From Saccharopolyspora ipomoeae (GTDB lineage: Bacteria; Actinomycetota; Actinomycetes; Mycobacteriales; Pseudonocardiaceae): a stretch of DNA of 64,000 nucleotides. Positions 11,901-19,225 of this stretch are shown here, piece after piece. The DNA is taken from positions 62,001 to 126,000 of the forward strand of contig NZ_JASAOF010000012.1 of NCBI RefSeq assembly GCF_029952525.1, read 5' to 3'. Below the pieces are notes generated by a model. The model ran no database searches. It saw only the letters and a list, made by a program, of their open reading frames with translations, and was not told the DNA's origin. Numbering within the stretch: position 1 is the stretch's first letter; each line of letters opens with the position of its first letter. The position numbers and the translations under genes are program-made.

Positions 11901-12941
11901 ATGTCCGCCACCCCCGGCACCCACATGAAGGACGAGATCGACCAGCAGCCCGCGGTCTTCGCGGACCTGCTGGCCGCCCGCGAGCAGATCGCCGAGGTCG
12001 CGGCGGCCGTGGCCGAGCGGCGCCCGCGGTTCGCGCTGCTCGCGGCGCGCGGCTCCAGCGACCACGCCGCGCTCTACGCGAAGTACCTGATCGAGGTGCT
12101 GCTGCAACTGCCCGTCGGCCTCACCTCGCCGTCGACGACCACGCTCTACGGCGCCCGGCCGGACCTGACCGACGTGCTGCTGGTGACCGTCAGTCAGAGC
12201 GGCGGCTCGCCCGACCTCGTCGCGGTCACCGAGTCCGGCCGGGCGCGCGGAGCGCTGACCGTCGCGGTCACCAACACCGCCGACTCGCCGCTGGCCTCGG
12301 CCGCCGAGCTGTCGCTGGACATCTGCGCGGGCCCGGAGCGGGCGGTCGCCGCGACCAAGACCTACAGCGCCACGTTGCTGGCGTTGTACCTGCTCATCGA
12401 TGCCATTCGCGGCGGGGACGGCGCGCACGCCCGCGCCCTCCCGGACCTGGCGGCCACCGCGCTCGACGAGTCGCGCGACCCCGTCGAGGAGACCGCGCAG
12501 CGCTACCGGTTCGCCGGCCGCCTGGTGACGACCGGGCGCGGGTACTCGCTGGCCACCGCGCACGAGGCCGCGCTCAAGCTCGCCGAGACCAGCTACCTGT
12601 CGGCCCGCTCCTACAGCGGCGCCGACCTGCTGCACGGCCCGGTCGCCGCCGTCGACAACGAGACCGCCGTGCTCGCGGTCTGCAGCGCGGGCCTGGGCGG
12701 GGAATCGACCCGCGAGGTGATCGACGCGGTGCACCAGCGCGGCGCGGAGATCTGCGCCATCGGCTCCGCGGCGTCGAAAACCCCTGCCTCGCACCGCATC
12801 CCGCTTCCGGAGACGGCCGAGGAGGTCGCCCCGATCCTGGAGATCCTGCCCGCCCAGCAACTCGCCCTCGACCTCGCCCTGGCCAGGGGCATCGACCCCG
12901 ACAACCCCCGGGGCCTCCAGAAGATCACCAAGACCACCTGA
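11901..12941 (+). CDS. SIS-domain aminosugar isomerase, probable glucosamine-6-phosphate deaminase type
   Basis: 346-residue protein with two SIS (sugar isomerase) domains and no glutaminase domain, so it is not GlmS itself. Motifs are LAARGSSDHAALYAKYL and SQSGGSPDLVAVTE in the first domain, AATKTYSATLLALYLL, then GRGYSLATAHEAALKLAE and LHGPVAAVD in the second. Stand-alone double-SIS proteins of this type include NagB-II deaminases, which release fructose-6-P and ammonia from GlcN-6-P. The dre-like site upstream and the adjacent dasR favour that role over an FrlB-like deglycase. GGAAGGGA lies 10 bases before the ATG; Met9 is an alternative start. Confidence 0.85.
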   Translation: MSATPGTHMKDEIDQQPAVFADLLAAREQIAEVAAAVAERRPRFALLAARGSSDHAALYAKYLIEVLLQLPVGLTSPSTTTLYGARPDLTDVLLVTVSQSGGSPDLVAVTESGRARGALTVAVTNTADSPLASAAELSLDICAGPERAVAATKTYSATLLALYLLIDAIRGGDGAHARALPDLAATALDESRDPVEETAQRYRFAGRLVTTGRGYSLATAHEAALKLAETSYLSARSYSGADLLHGPVAAVDNETAVLAVCSAGLGGESTREVIDAVHQRGAEICAIGSAASKTPASHRIPLPETAEEVAPILEILPAQQLALDLALARGIDPDNPRGLQKITKTT

Positions 12942-12942
12942 C

Positions 12943-13079
12943 CCGGGGACAGTTTTCATGAAAACTGTGCTCTCCCCGGGACCGGGAAGTTTTCATGAAA
13001 ACCTCCCCACCTCCCCACGACGGAGGTCTCCACGGAGGTCTGCGTCGTCGTGGGACGGGACAGTTTTCATGAAAACTTC
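12943..13079. repeat. Three GTTTTCATGAAAAC palindromes in a convergent intergenic gap
   Basis: Copies are at 12949-12968 (perfect 20-mer ACAGTTTTCATGAAAACTGT), core 12989-13002, and core 13063-13076. The first is nested in outer arms CCCGGGGA/TCCCCGGG. Between the second and third lies another imperfect hairpin (ACGACGGAGG... TCGTCGT). The cluster fills the space between the stop codons of the SIS gene and the convergent amidohydrolase, so it may end both transcripts. Confidence 0.8.
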
Positions 13080-13082
13080 CCG

Positions 13083-13925
13083 TCAGAGGGTGTAGATCTC
13101 GCGTGCCGTGGTGTCGAAGACGGCGGTGCGCTCGGTGTCGCTGAGGCCGGAGGTGAGGTCCTTGGCGACGCCGAGGACCTCGGTGTAGGAAGCCGCGAGG
13201 AGGCAGACCGGCCAGTCGGAGCCGAACATGACGCGGCCCGGGCCGAAGGCGTCCAGGACCACGTCGGCGCAGGCGCGCAGCCGCGACGGGTCCGGCTGGG
13301 CCGCCCACTCGTCCTCGGTGACCAGGCCGGACAGCTTGCAGACGACGTTCGGGTGCGCCGCCAGCGCGCGGATCCGGCTCGCCCACGGCTCCCACTCCCC
13401 GGTCGCCACCGGCGGTTTCGCGCAGTGGTCGAGCACGAACGTCAGCTGCGGGAACTGCCCGACTGCCTTGATCGCGGCGGGCAGCTGGTGCGGGCGGATC
13501 AGCAGCTCGTAGAGCAGCCCCGCGTCCTCCACCGCGCCGAGCCCGGCGAGCACGTCCGGCCGGACCAGCCAGTCCGGGTCGTCCTCGTCCTCGACCTGGT
13601 GCCGGATGCCGCGCAGCCAGCCTCCCGACGGGTGGGTCTGCAACCGGCCGATCTGCTCGCGGGTGTCCCTGGCGGTGAGGTCGACCCAGCCGACGACGGC
13701 GGCGATCCGGTCGACGGTCTCGGCCAGCACCAGCATCTCCGGCGTCTCGTCCGGGTCGGCGACCGTCTGCACCAGCACGGTGGCCTCGACCGAGGTGCCG
13801 CGCAGCGCGGCCTGCAGGTCCGCCGGGCGGAAGTCGCGGCGCAGCGGATCCATCTCCGGGCCGGTCATCCAGGGTTGGTCGCGGACGTCGAGATCCCACA
13901 GGTGGTGGTGGGTGTCCACGGTCAT
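13083..13925 (-). CDS. Amidohydrolase_2 family (COG3618-type) hydrolase/lactonase
   Basis: 280-residue TIM-barrel metal hydrolase of the amidohydrolase-related group that includes L-fuconolactonase and other sugar lactonases. Metal and active-site landmarks are the N-terminal DTHHHLWD, the central FVLDHCAKPP and the C-terminal FGSDWPVC, all in the expected order. Substrate is unknown; a sugar lactone is the default guess given the adjacent carbohydrate genes. It is transcribed divergently from nagK across a 189-base gap. Length fits the family. Confidence 0.88.
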   Translation of the reverse strand: MTVDTHHHLWDLDVRDQPWMTGPEMDPLRRDFRPADLQAALRGTSVEATVLVQTVADPDETPEMLVLAETVDRIAAVVGWVDLTARDTREQIGRLQTHPSGGWLRGIRHQVEDEDDPDWLVRPDVLAGLGAVEDAGLLYELLIRPHQLPAAIKAVGQFPQLTFVLDHCAKPPVATGEWEPWASRIRALAAHPNVVCKLSGLVTEDEWAAQPDPSRLRACADVVLDAFGPGRVMFGSDWPVCLLAASYTEVLGVAKDLTSGLSDTERTAVFDTTAREIYTL

Positions 13926-14102
13926 CGAGCGCCTCCGCGGGTGTCCACATCAGACGGAGCGCTCGGGTGGGCGTCGCGCATGTTCTCTCTTCTCCCCGAC
14001 GGTGACACGACGCCTCGATGTATAGCCGCTCCCCGTCCGCGAGACCAGGCCCCGGATTGATCACTTTCCGTCGTATCGCACGCCCCGCTCGCCGCGCCGG
14101 AG

Positions 14103-14108
14103 TAGAAA
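14103..14108 (+). promoter_or_regulatory. -10 box of a leaderless nagK promoter
   Basis: TAGAAA ends six bases before the nagK ATG and there is no Shine-Dalgarno, the same arrangement as at thiE, radA and mhuD. Confidence 0.4.
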
Positions 14109-14114
14109 GAGCGC

Positions 14115-15059
14115 ATGCACGGTGATGACCCCACGGCCCTCGTCCTCGGGCTGGACGTCGGCGGCACCAGCAGCCGCGCCCTGGTCAGCGACCTGTCCGG
14201 TCGCGTGCTGGGCGTCGGGGAGGCAGCGGGCGGCAACCCGAACTCGCACCCCGCGCCCGAGGCCGTCGCGCAGATGGCGAGCGCCGCGCGGCAGGCCCTG
14301 GGCGCCCACGACCCGGCCGCGGTGCGCGGGTGCGTGCTCGGCATGGCCGGGGTGAGCAAGATGGCCGATCCCGCGTTCGGCGAGTTCTTCCGCGACGAGT
14401 GGTCGCGGCTGGGCCTGGGCTGCGGGACGACGCCGGTCAGCGACGGTGTCGTCGCCTTCGCCGCCGGGACGCCGGAGCCGCGGGGAACGGTGCTGATCGC
14501 CGGGACCGGCGCGGTCGCCGAGCGCGTCGAGGAGCACCGCGTGGTCGCCACCCTCGGCGGCTGGGGCTGGCTGCTGGGCGACGAGGGCTCGGCGTACTGG
14601 CTCGGTCGCGAGGCCGTCCGCGCGACGCTGCGCGCGCTGGAGCGCGGCGCGGTGATCGAGGGCCTGGCCGAGGAGGTCTGCGCGCGCCTGGGCGTGCCAC
14701 CCGAGCGCAAAGCGCTGATCACCGCGGCGAACGCGCGCGAACCGATCCGCCTCGCCGAGCTCGCGCCGCTGGTCACGGCGGCCGAGGACGACGCGGCGGA
14801 GGACATCGTGCACCGCGCGGCCGTGCTGCTGGCCGACACCGCGGCCACCGCCCGACCGGACCAGAGCTCCCCGGTGGTGCTCGCCGGTGGCCTGCTCGGT
14901 CCCGACGACCGCATCGGCCAGGCCCTGCGCGCCGAGCTGGAGGCCCGCTCCTGGCCGGAGCCGCTCACGGCGGGCTCCGGTGCCGCGGGTGCCGCCTGGC
15001 TGGCCGCGCTCCCCCTGTCCCCGGACCCGAACTCCCTGCACAAGACGCTCCTGGGCTGA
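14115..15059 (+). CDS. nagK: N-acetylglucosamine kinase, BadF/BadG/BcrA/BcrD ATPase family
   Basis: 314-residue ASKHA-fold sugar kinase. The phosphate-1 loop LGLDVGGTSSRALV is at residues 9-22, and the phosphate-2 and adenosine motifs are LIAGTGAVAER and VVLAGGLLG. The family-typical GGWGWLLGDEGSAYWLGR lies between. It would convert GlcNAc to GlcNAc-6-P, feeding the DasR effector pathway together with the SIS gene 1.2 kb upstream. It is probably leaderless (TAGAAA, six bases, ATG). No nagA deacetylase is adjacent in this window. Confidence 0.87.
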   Translation: MHGDDPTALVLGLDVGGTSSRALVSDLSGRVLGVGEAAGGNPNSHPAPEAVAQMASAARQALGAHDPAAVRGCVLGMAGVSKMADPAFGEFFRDEWSRLGLGCGTTPVSDGVVAFAAGTPEPRGTVLIAGTGAVAERVEEHRVVATLGGWGWLLGDEGSAYWLGREAVRATLRALERGAVIEGLAEEVCARLGVPPERKALITAANAREPIRLAELAPLVTAAEDDAAEDIVHRAAVLLADTAATARPDQSSPVVLAGGLLGPDDRIGQALRAELEARSWPEPLTAGSGAAGAAWLAALPLSPDPNSLHKTLLG

Positions 15060-15062
15060 CGC

Positions 15063-15104
15063 GGTCGATCCCGCATCAACTGATCGGTTGATCCGGGATC
15101 GACC
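15063..15104. terminator. Long hairpin after nagK
   Basis: Arms beginning GGTCGATCCCG (15063-15073) and ending CGGGATCGACC, with an inner ATCAAC/GTTGAT pair, form a near-perfect 18-bp stem 3 bases after the nagK stop. Probable terminator, without a T-run. Confidence 0.7.
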
Positions 15105-15209
15105 GGCCGACGCCGGGGGACGAACCGTTGGATCGACGTCCCGCGCCTCCGCAGCGCCGAAGCTGGGAGCACAACGCCGGAACGCACCAACGAACAGGGA
15201 GAACCACCC

Positions 15210-15749
15210 GTGAAGACCCGCACCCGCGCCCTCGTCGGAACCCTCGTCGGCATCGGCCTCCTCGGCGGAGCCACCGGCCTCACCGTCGCCCAGGCCGACC
15301 CCACCGCGCAGCAGGCGCCGAAGCCCTCGGCCGTCGTCGCCCAGCAGCCGGTCCTCAGCGCCGACGCCGCGATCAAGGCCGCCCAGGCCGCCCTGGACGC
15401 CGCCGAGGCCAAGGGCCAGCACGTCACCGTCTCCGTCGTCGACCGCGCAGGCAACGAGCGCGTCCAGCTGACCGGCGACGGCGCGGGCCCGCAGAGCTTC
15501 GACTCCGCCGAGCGCAAGGCCTACACCGCCGTCGCCTGGGGCAAGGCCACCTCCGAGCTGAGCAAGCAGGCCGGTGGTCAGGGCGCCACGCTGCGCGACA
15601 TCCCGAACACCCTCTTCCTCGCGGGCGGTGTCCCGGTCAGCGCCGGAACCCCGATCGCCGGCATCGGCGTCGCGGGCGCACCCAGCGGCGACCTGGACGA
15701 GGAATTCGCCAAGGCCGGCCTGCAGGCCATCCAGGCCGACCTGCGCTGA
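15210..15749 (+). CDS. Secreted HbpS/GlcG-family (DUF336) heme-binding-like protein
   Basis: 179 residues: a signal peptide (MKTRTRALVGTLVGIGLLGG, ATGLTVAQA cleavage region), then a single HbpS/GlcG domain from about residue 48. Family hallmarks are LSADAAIKAAQAALDAAEA, VSVVDRAGNERVQLTGDGAGPQSFDSAERKAYTA and VPVSAGTPIAGIGVAGAPSGD-EEFAKAG. Streptomyces HbpS is an extracellular heme-binding oligomer that tunes the SenS/SenR redox two-component system; no such partner is seen here, so the role is open. GTG start with CAGGGAG nearby. The stop codon is directly followed by a seven-unit palindromic array. Confidence 0.88.
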   Translation: MKTRTRALVGTLVGIGLLGGATGLTVAQADPTAQQAPKPSAVVAQQPVLSADAAIKAAQAALDAAEAKGQHVTVSVVDRAGNERVQLTGDGAGPQSFDSAERKAYTAVAWGKATSELSKQAGGQGATLRDIPNTLFLAGGVPVSAGTPIAGIGVAGAPSGDLDEEFAKAGLQAIQADLR

Positions 15750-15753
15750 CCCC

Positions 15754-15921
15754 GATTACGGCCGTAGTCCGGCACCCGATTACCGCCGTAATCCGGCACC
15801 CGATCACCGCCGTAATCCGGCACCCGATCACCGCCGTAATCCGGCACCCGATTACCGCCGTAATCCGGCACCCGATTACCGCCGTAATCCGGGACCCGAT
15901 TACGGCCGTAATCCGGGACCG
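15754..15921. repeat. Seven tandem 24-bp palindrome-bearing units
   Basis: Seven 24-bp units begin at 15754, 15778, 15802, 15826, 15850, 15874 and 15898. Each holds a GATTACnGCCGTAATC-type palindrome plus a CGGCACCC or CGGGACCC linker. Units 1 and 7 have the GGCC centre (unit 7 is perfectly symmetric); units 3 and 4 read GATCAC. The array starts four bases after the HbpS-like stop and ends about 80 bases before the ankyrin lipoprotein. It could act as a multi-hairpin RNA or a cluster of operator sites. Confidence 0.9.
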
Positions 15922-16003
15922 CGGACTGGGCCGATCCCGACCGGGCCGGTCCCCGTTGCCCCCGGGGGTCGGTCTGCCCCCTCCCGAGCGGAAGGACGTT
16001 CCC

Positions 16004-16714
16004 ATGCTCACTCGACGCCTCGCGCTCGGGATCTTCACCGCCCTCGCGCTGGCTTCCTGCGCACCCGCCGAGCAGCCGCCGGCTCCCCCGACGCCGGCGG
16101 CTGCTCCCGCCCCGTCCCAGGAGACGACCGTGTCCGACCACCAGCTCCTGCGCGCCGCGGACGCCGGTGACATCGGCGCCGTGCGCGCCGCGCTCGGCGC
16201 CGGGGCCAACGTCGAGGCCCGCGACGAGCACCGCCGCACCCCGCTGCTGCTCGCCGCCCTCGGTGACCACGTCGACGTCGCCCGCGAACTCGTCCGCGCC
16301 GGGGCCGACCCCGACGCCCAGGACGATCGCCGCGACACCCCGTTCCTGGTCACCGGCGTCACCGGCAGCGTCGACATGCTCGAAACCCTGCTGCCCGCCG
16401 ACCCCGACCTCACCCTCACCAACCGCTACGGCGGCACCGCGCTGATCCCCGCGGGCGAGCACGCCCACGTCGAGTACCTCCGCGCCGCGGTGCGCACCGG
16501 CATCGACGTCGACCACGTCAACGACCTGGGCTGGACGGCGCTGCTGGAGGCCGTCGTCCTCGGCGACGGAGGCCCCCGCCACCAGCAGGCCGTGCAAGCC
16601 CTCCTCGACGGCGGCGCCGACCCCTCGATCCCCGACCGGGACGGCGTCACCGCCCTCCAGCACGCCGAACGAGACGGCCACACCGACCTCGCCCGAATCC
16701 TCCGCTCCACCTGA
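16004..16714 (+). CDS. Ankyrin-repeat lipoprotein
   Basis: 236 residues with a lipoprotein signal (LALASC, Cys19) and a proline/alanine-rich linker to about residue 40, so it is anchored outside the membrane. Five or so ankyrin repeats follow: DHQLLRAADAGDIGAVRAALGAGANVEARDE, RTPLLLAALGDHVDVARELVRAGADPDAQDD, a divergent one around FLVTGVTG, then GWTALLEAV and DGVTALQHAERDGHTDLARIL. GGAAGGA lies about 8 bases before ATG 16004. It lies downstream of the HbpS-like gene. In Pseudomonas, ankyrin proteins near catalases have been tied to oxidative stress, so a shared redox role is possible but unproven. Confidence 0.85.
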   Translation: MLTRRLALGIFTALALASCAPAEQPPAPPTPAAAPAPSQETTVSDHQLLRAADAGDIGAVRAALGAGANVEARDEHRRTPLLLAALGDHVDVARELVRAGADPDAQDDRRDTPFLVTGVTGSVDMLETLLPADPDLTLTNRYGGTALIPAGEHAHVEYLRAAVRTGIDVDHVNDLGWTALLEAVVLGDGGPRHQQAVQALLDGGADPSIPDRDGVTALQHAERDGHTDLARILRST

Positions 16715-16798
16715 CCCCAGAACGAGAACCGCTGTTCTCGCGCGTTGAGAACAGCGGTTTTCGTCGCGCGAAAACAGCGGTTTTCGACGTGGGGTCAG
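16711..16798. terminator. Compound palindromes between convergent genes
   Basis: Outer arms CTGACCCC (16711-16718) and GGGGTCAG (16791-16798) enclose three related palindromic units: GAGAACCGCTGTTCTC, GAGAACAGCGGTTTTC and GAAAACAGCGGTTTTC. They fill the gap between the stops of the ankyrin gene and the convergent dapA-like gene. Likely bidirectional terminator. Confidence 0.7.
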
Positions 16799-16804
16799 GT
16801 GTTG

Positions 16805-17647
16805 TCAGAGGAGGCCGACTTCGGTGAGGGCGCCTCGGATGACCTGGAGCTCGGCTTCGTCCGCCTCGACCAGGGGCAGACGGGGCGTGCCGACGTGGTG
16901 ACCGAGGAGGTTGAGGGCCGCCTTGACCGGGATCGGGTTCGTGGTGACGCCGAGGGCCGAGTAGAGGGGCTTGAGGCTCGCGTCGATCTCGGCGCGGCGG
17001 GCCGGGTCGGTGACCATCTGCTTCATCTGCGGCCCCACCAGGTGGCTGGCCACCAGGATGCCGCCGAGCGCGCCGAGGTCCAGGGCCTGGGCGAAGCCGT
17101 CGTCGTTGCCCGCGTAGAGACCGAGGCCGTCGATCTGGGCGAGCGCGTCGTTGTCCGCCTGCTTGACGTAGTCCAGGTTGTCGACCTGGCCGAGCTCGCG
17201 CAGCAGGTCGTGGTCCAGCGACAGACCGATCCGCGACGGGACGTTGTAGAGCACCACCGGCTTGTCGGTGGCCTTGCCGATCTCGGTGAAGTGCCGCACC
17301 AGACCGCGCCGGTTCGGCTTGTTGTAGTACGGGGTCACCGACAGGATCCCGTCCGCGCCGATCTCGGTGACGCGCTCGGTCATCCAGCAGGCGTGCGCGG
17401 TGTTGTTCGAACCGGTCGAGGCGATCACCGTGACGCCCTCGGGACGCTCGCCGACGGCGAGCTCGACCAGCCGCAGGTGCTCGGCGTCCGACAGCGTCGG
17501 CGCCTCGCCGGTCGTCCCGCACACGACGACGCCGTCGGAGCCGTTGTCCAGCAGGTGGTGGAACAGGTTCAGGAAGGCTTCTTCGTCGACCTTCTGCCGG
17601 TCGTCGAACGGGGTCACGATCGCGGTGATCACGCTGCCGAGAGACAT
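16805..17647 (-). CDS. dapA: 4-Hydroxy-tetrahydrodipicolinate synthase (DapA family)
   Basis: 280-residue (beta/alpha)8 Schiff-base aldolase. The DapA active site is recognisable: VVCGTTGEAPTL (hydroxyl pair), SVTPYYNKPNRRG and LYNVPSRIG with the catalytic tyrosine, and the imine lysine in YVKQAD, where the common string is GIKEA-like. DapA condenses pyruvate with aspartate semialdehyde in lysine/DAP synthesis. It is somewhat short, no other lysine gene is adjacent, and the lysine context is slightly unusual, so a paralogue with another aldehyde substrate is possible. A CACAAT box six bases before ATG hints at a leaderless mRNA. Confidence 0.85.
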   Translation of the reverse strand: MSLGSVITAIVTPFDDRQKVDEEAFLNLFHHLLDNGSDGVVVCGTTGEAPTLSDAEHLRLVELAVGERPEGVTVIASTGSNNTAHACWMTERVTEIGADGILSVTPYYNKPNRRGLVRHFTEIGKATDKPVVLYNVPSRIGLSLDHDLLRELGQVDNLDYVKQADNDALAQIDGLGLYAGNDDGFAQALDLGALGGILVASHLVGPQMKQMVTDPARRAEIDASLKPLYSALGVTTNPIPVKAALNLLGHHVGTPRLPLVEADEAELQVIRGALTEVGLL

Positions 17648-17678
17648 GTGCGCATTGTGCGCCCGCGCCCCGGAGGTG

Positions 17679-18338
17679 TCACGTCGCGGGTTCCCGCGGG
17701 TGACGCATGCCCGGATGATCCCCCGGCAGCGACCGGCGCAGCACCCACCAGCTCACCGCCACGCACACCGCCACCAGCGGCCAGGTCAGCACGACCTGCG
17801 CGATCGTCAACGGCCCGGTCGCCCCGGCCAGCCACAGCGGGATGAACACCACCAGCCGCACCGCGTACTGCCCGACCCACACCCAGCTGGCCCGGCTGTA
17901 GCCGCGCACCAGGTCGGGGTCCTGACGCCACTTGCGGCCCTGCCCGAGGGCGACGCCGACGACGACGCCGAGCAGCGGCCAGCGGATCGCGATGCTGGTC
18001 ATCCAGGCCAGCGCGCTCAGCGCGTTGCTGGCCAGGCGGGGCAGGAAGAAGTCGGCGGCGTCGCCGGTGCGGATCGCGATGAGCGCGCCCAGCATCACCG
18101 CCAGCAGGCTGATCAGGACCGCCAGCGGCCGAGCGCCCTTGCGCAGGCGGTAGCCGCCGATGAGGGCTCCGACCACCACCGCGGCGGCGCTGCCGATCAC
18201 GATCGACTCGCCGCCGAAGAACCAGCCGGCGCCGAAGGCGATGGGCGGGAGGCTCGCGTCGATCGCACTCCCGCGGCCGCCGAGCAACCGCATGAACGAA
18301 TCGCGGTCGTCCCGCTCGATGTCCGTCTCCTGCGTCAC
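17679..18338 (-). CDS. DUF3159 family multi-TM protein
   Basis: 219-residue membrane protein with about six TM helices. The N-terminal GGRGSAIDASLPPIAFGAGWFFGG is characteristic of actinobacterial DUF3159, and the conserved SIAIRWPLLG and RKWRQDPDLVRGYSRASW segments are present. No function is established for the family. GTG start at 18338; it lies 31 bases upstream of the dapA-like gene on the same strand, so the two may be co-transcribed. Confidence 0.85.
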   Translation of the reverse strand: MTQETDIERDDRDSFMRLLGGRGSAIDASLPPIAFGAGWFFGGESIVIGSAAAVVVGALIGGYRLRKGARPLAVLISLLAVMLGALIAIRTGDAADFFLPRLASNALSALAWMTSIAIRWPLLGVVVGVALGQGRKWRQDPDLVRGYSRASWVWVGQYAVRLVVFIPLWLAGATGPLTIAQVVLTWPLVAVCVAVSWWVLRRSLPGDHPGMRHPREPAT

Positions 18339-18397
18339 GACACTAAGCCTGCCCTAAGTTCCGGCCGAACCAAAATGTCCGATCCCGGTCTCCAGCT

Positions 18398-19123
18398 CTA
18401 CCCGAGTTGGCGGGCGCGTTCCACCAGGGTCGCGATCTCGGCGGCGATGGTCGGCTTGTCCGCGGGCTGGCACGCGACCGCGTCCTGGCCGTCGACCCGC
18501 TCCCCCTGCATCGCGTAGCGGCCCCGGTCGGTGTCGAACCAGATCAGGTTGGGCACCCGCGCCCGGCGGCCGCCCGCGACGACGAAGTGGCCGAAGCGGA
18601 ACTTGGGCCGCGAGGTGACGGCGCGCAGCTCGGGAAGGCCCTCGATGTCGGCGTCGGCGGGCATTCCGCCGCGCCGGTCGGCCACCGCGCGCAGCGCCGG
18701 ACCGGCGCCGACGGGCGCGTCCGGGAGCAGGTCGGCGGCGGTGCGCGGCAGGGCGCTCGGCGACAGGAACGTCATCCGCATCCCCCGGCCGTCGAAGACG
18801 CCGAGCACCCCGACCTCGCCGGTCGCCACCACCCTGGCCGCGAGCCGGTGACCGGCGCGGACGTCGAGCAGACCGGACGCCGCGATCGACACCTCCGAGC
18901 TGCACAGCAGGTAGAGGGCGTCCTCGACCTCGGGTTCCGGGCGGCCGTTGCGCGCCAGGCCGGTGGACTCCAGCTCCCGCCAGACGCGCTGGGCGACCTG
19001 GTTGCGGTCCTCGGGCAGCTCGGCGATGCGCGGCAGCTCGAACGGGTACTGCCGGACGGCGAGGTTCAGCTGCTCACCGAGCAGGTCGACCGCGGGGGCC
19101 GACAGGGTGATCGTCTCAACCAT
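18398..19123 (-). CDS. EspG-family ESX (type VII) secretion-associated protein
   Basis: 241 residues similar to the EspG family, cytosolic chaperones that bind PE/PPE-type substrates for mycobacterial ESX systems. The protein has the family's beta-rich pattern and a C-terminal segment VPNLIWFDTDRGRYAMQGE, as seen in Pseudonocardiaceae homologues. GTG 19126 and ATG 19123 are alternative starts; neither has a strong ribosome binding site. Immediately upstream on the same strand is a proline-rich protein that could be its client. No WXG100, EccC or mycosin gene is in the window. Confidence 0.75.
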   Translation of the reverse strand: MVETITLSAPAVDLLGEQLNLAVRQYPFELPRIAELPEDRNQVAQRVWRELESTGLARNGRPEPEVEDALYLLCSSEVSIAASGLLDVRAGHRLAARVVATGEVGVLGVFDGRGMRMTFLSPSALPRTAADLLPDAPVGAGPALRAVADRRGGMPADADIEGLPELRAVTSRPKFRFGHFVVAGGRRARVPNLIWFDTDRGRYAMQGERVDGQDAVACQPADKPTIAAEIATLVERARQLG

Positions 19124-19225
19124 CACAGCTCACATTTCGCGTTGGCGGTACCCAGTGTTATCAGTGGTCGGTTCTCTCGGGCGCGCTTCGACCCGGGCGG
19201 GACCCGCCCGGGGTTCACCGGCCCG

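Noticed and set aside
14081-14096. dre site upstream of nagK
   Set aside because: Only a half-site (GAGACCAGG) is present and the other half does not match.
15754-15921. CRISPR-like array
   Set aside because: Units are contiguous 24-mers without unique spacers and no cas gene is near; it is a tandem palindrome repeat.
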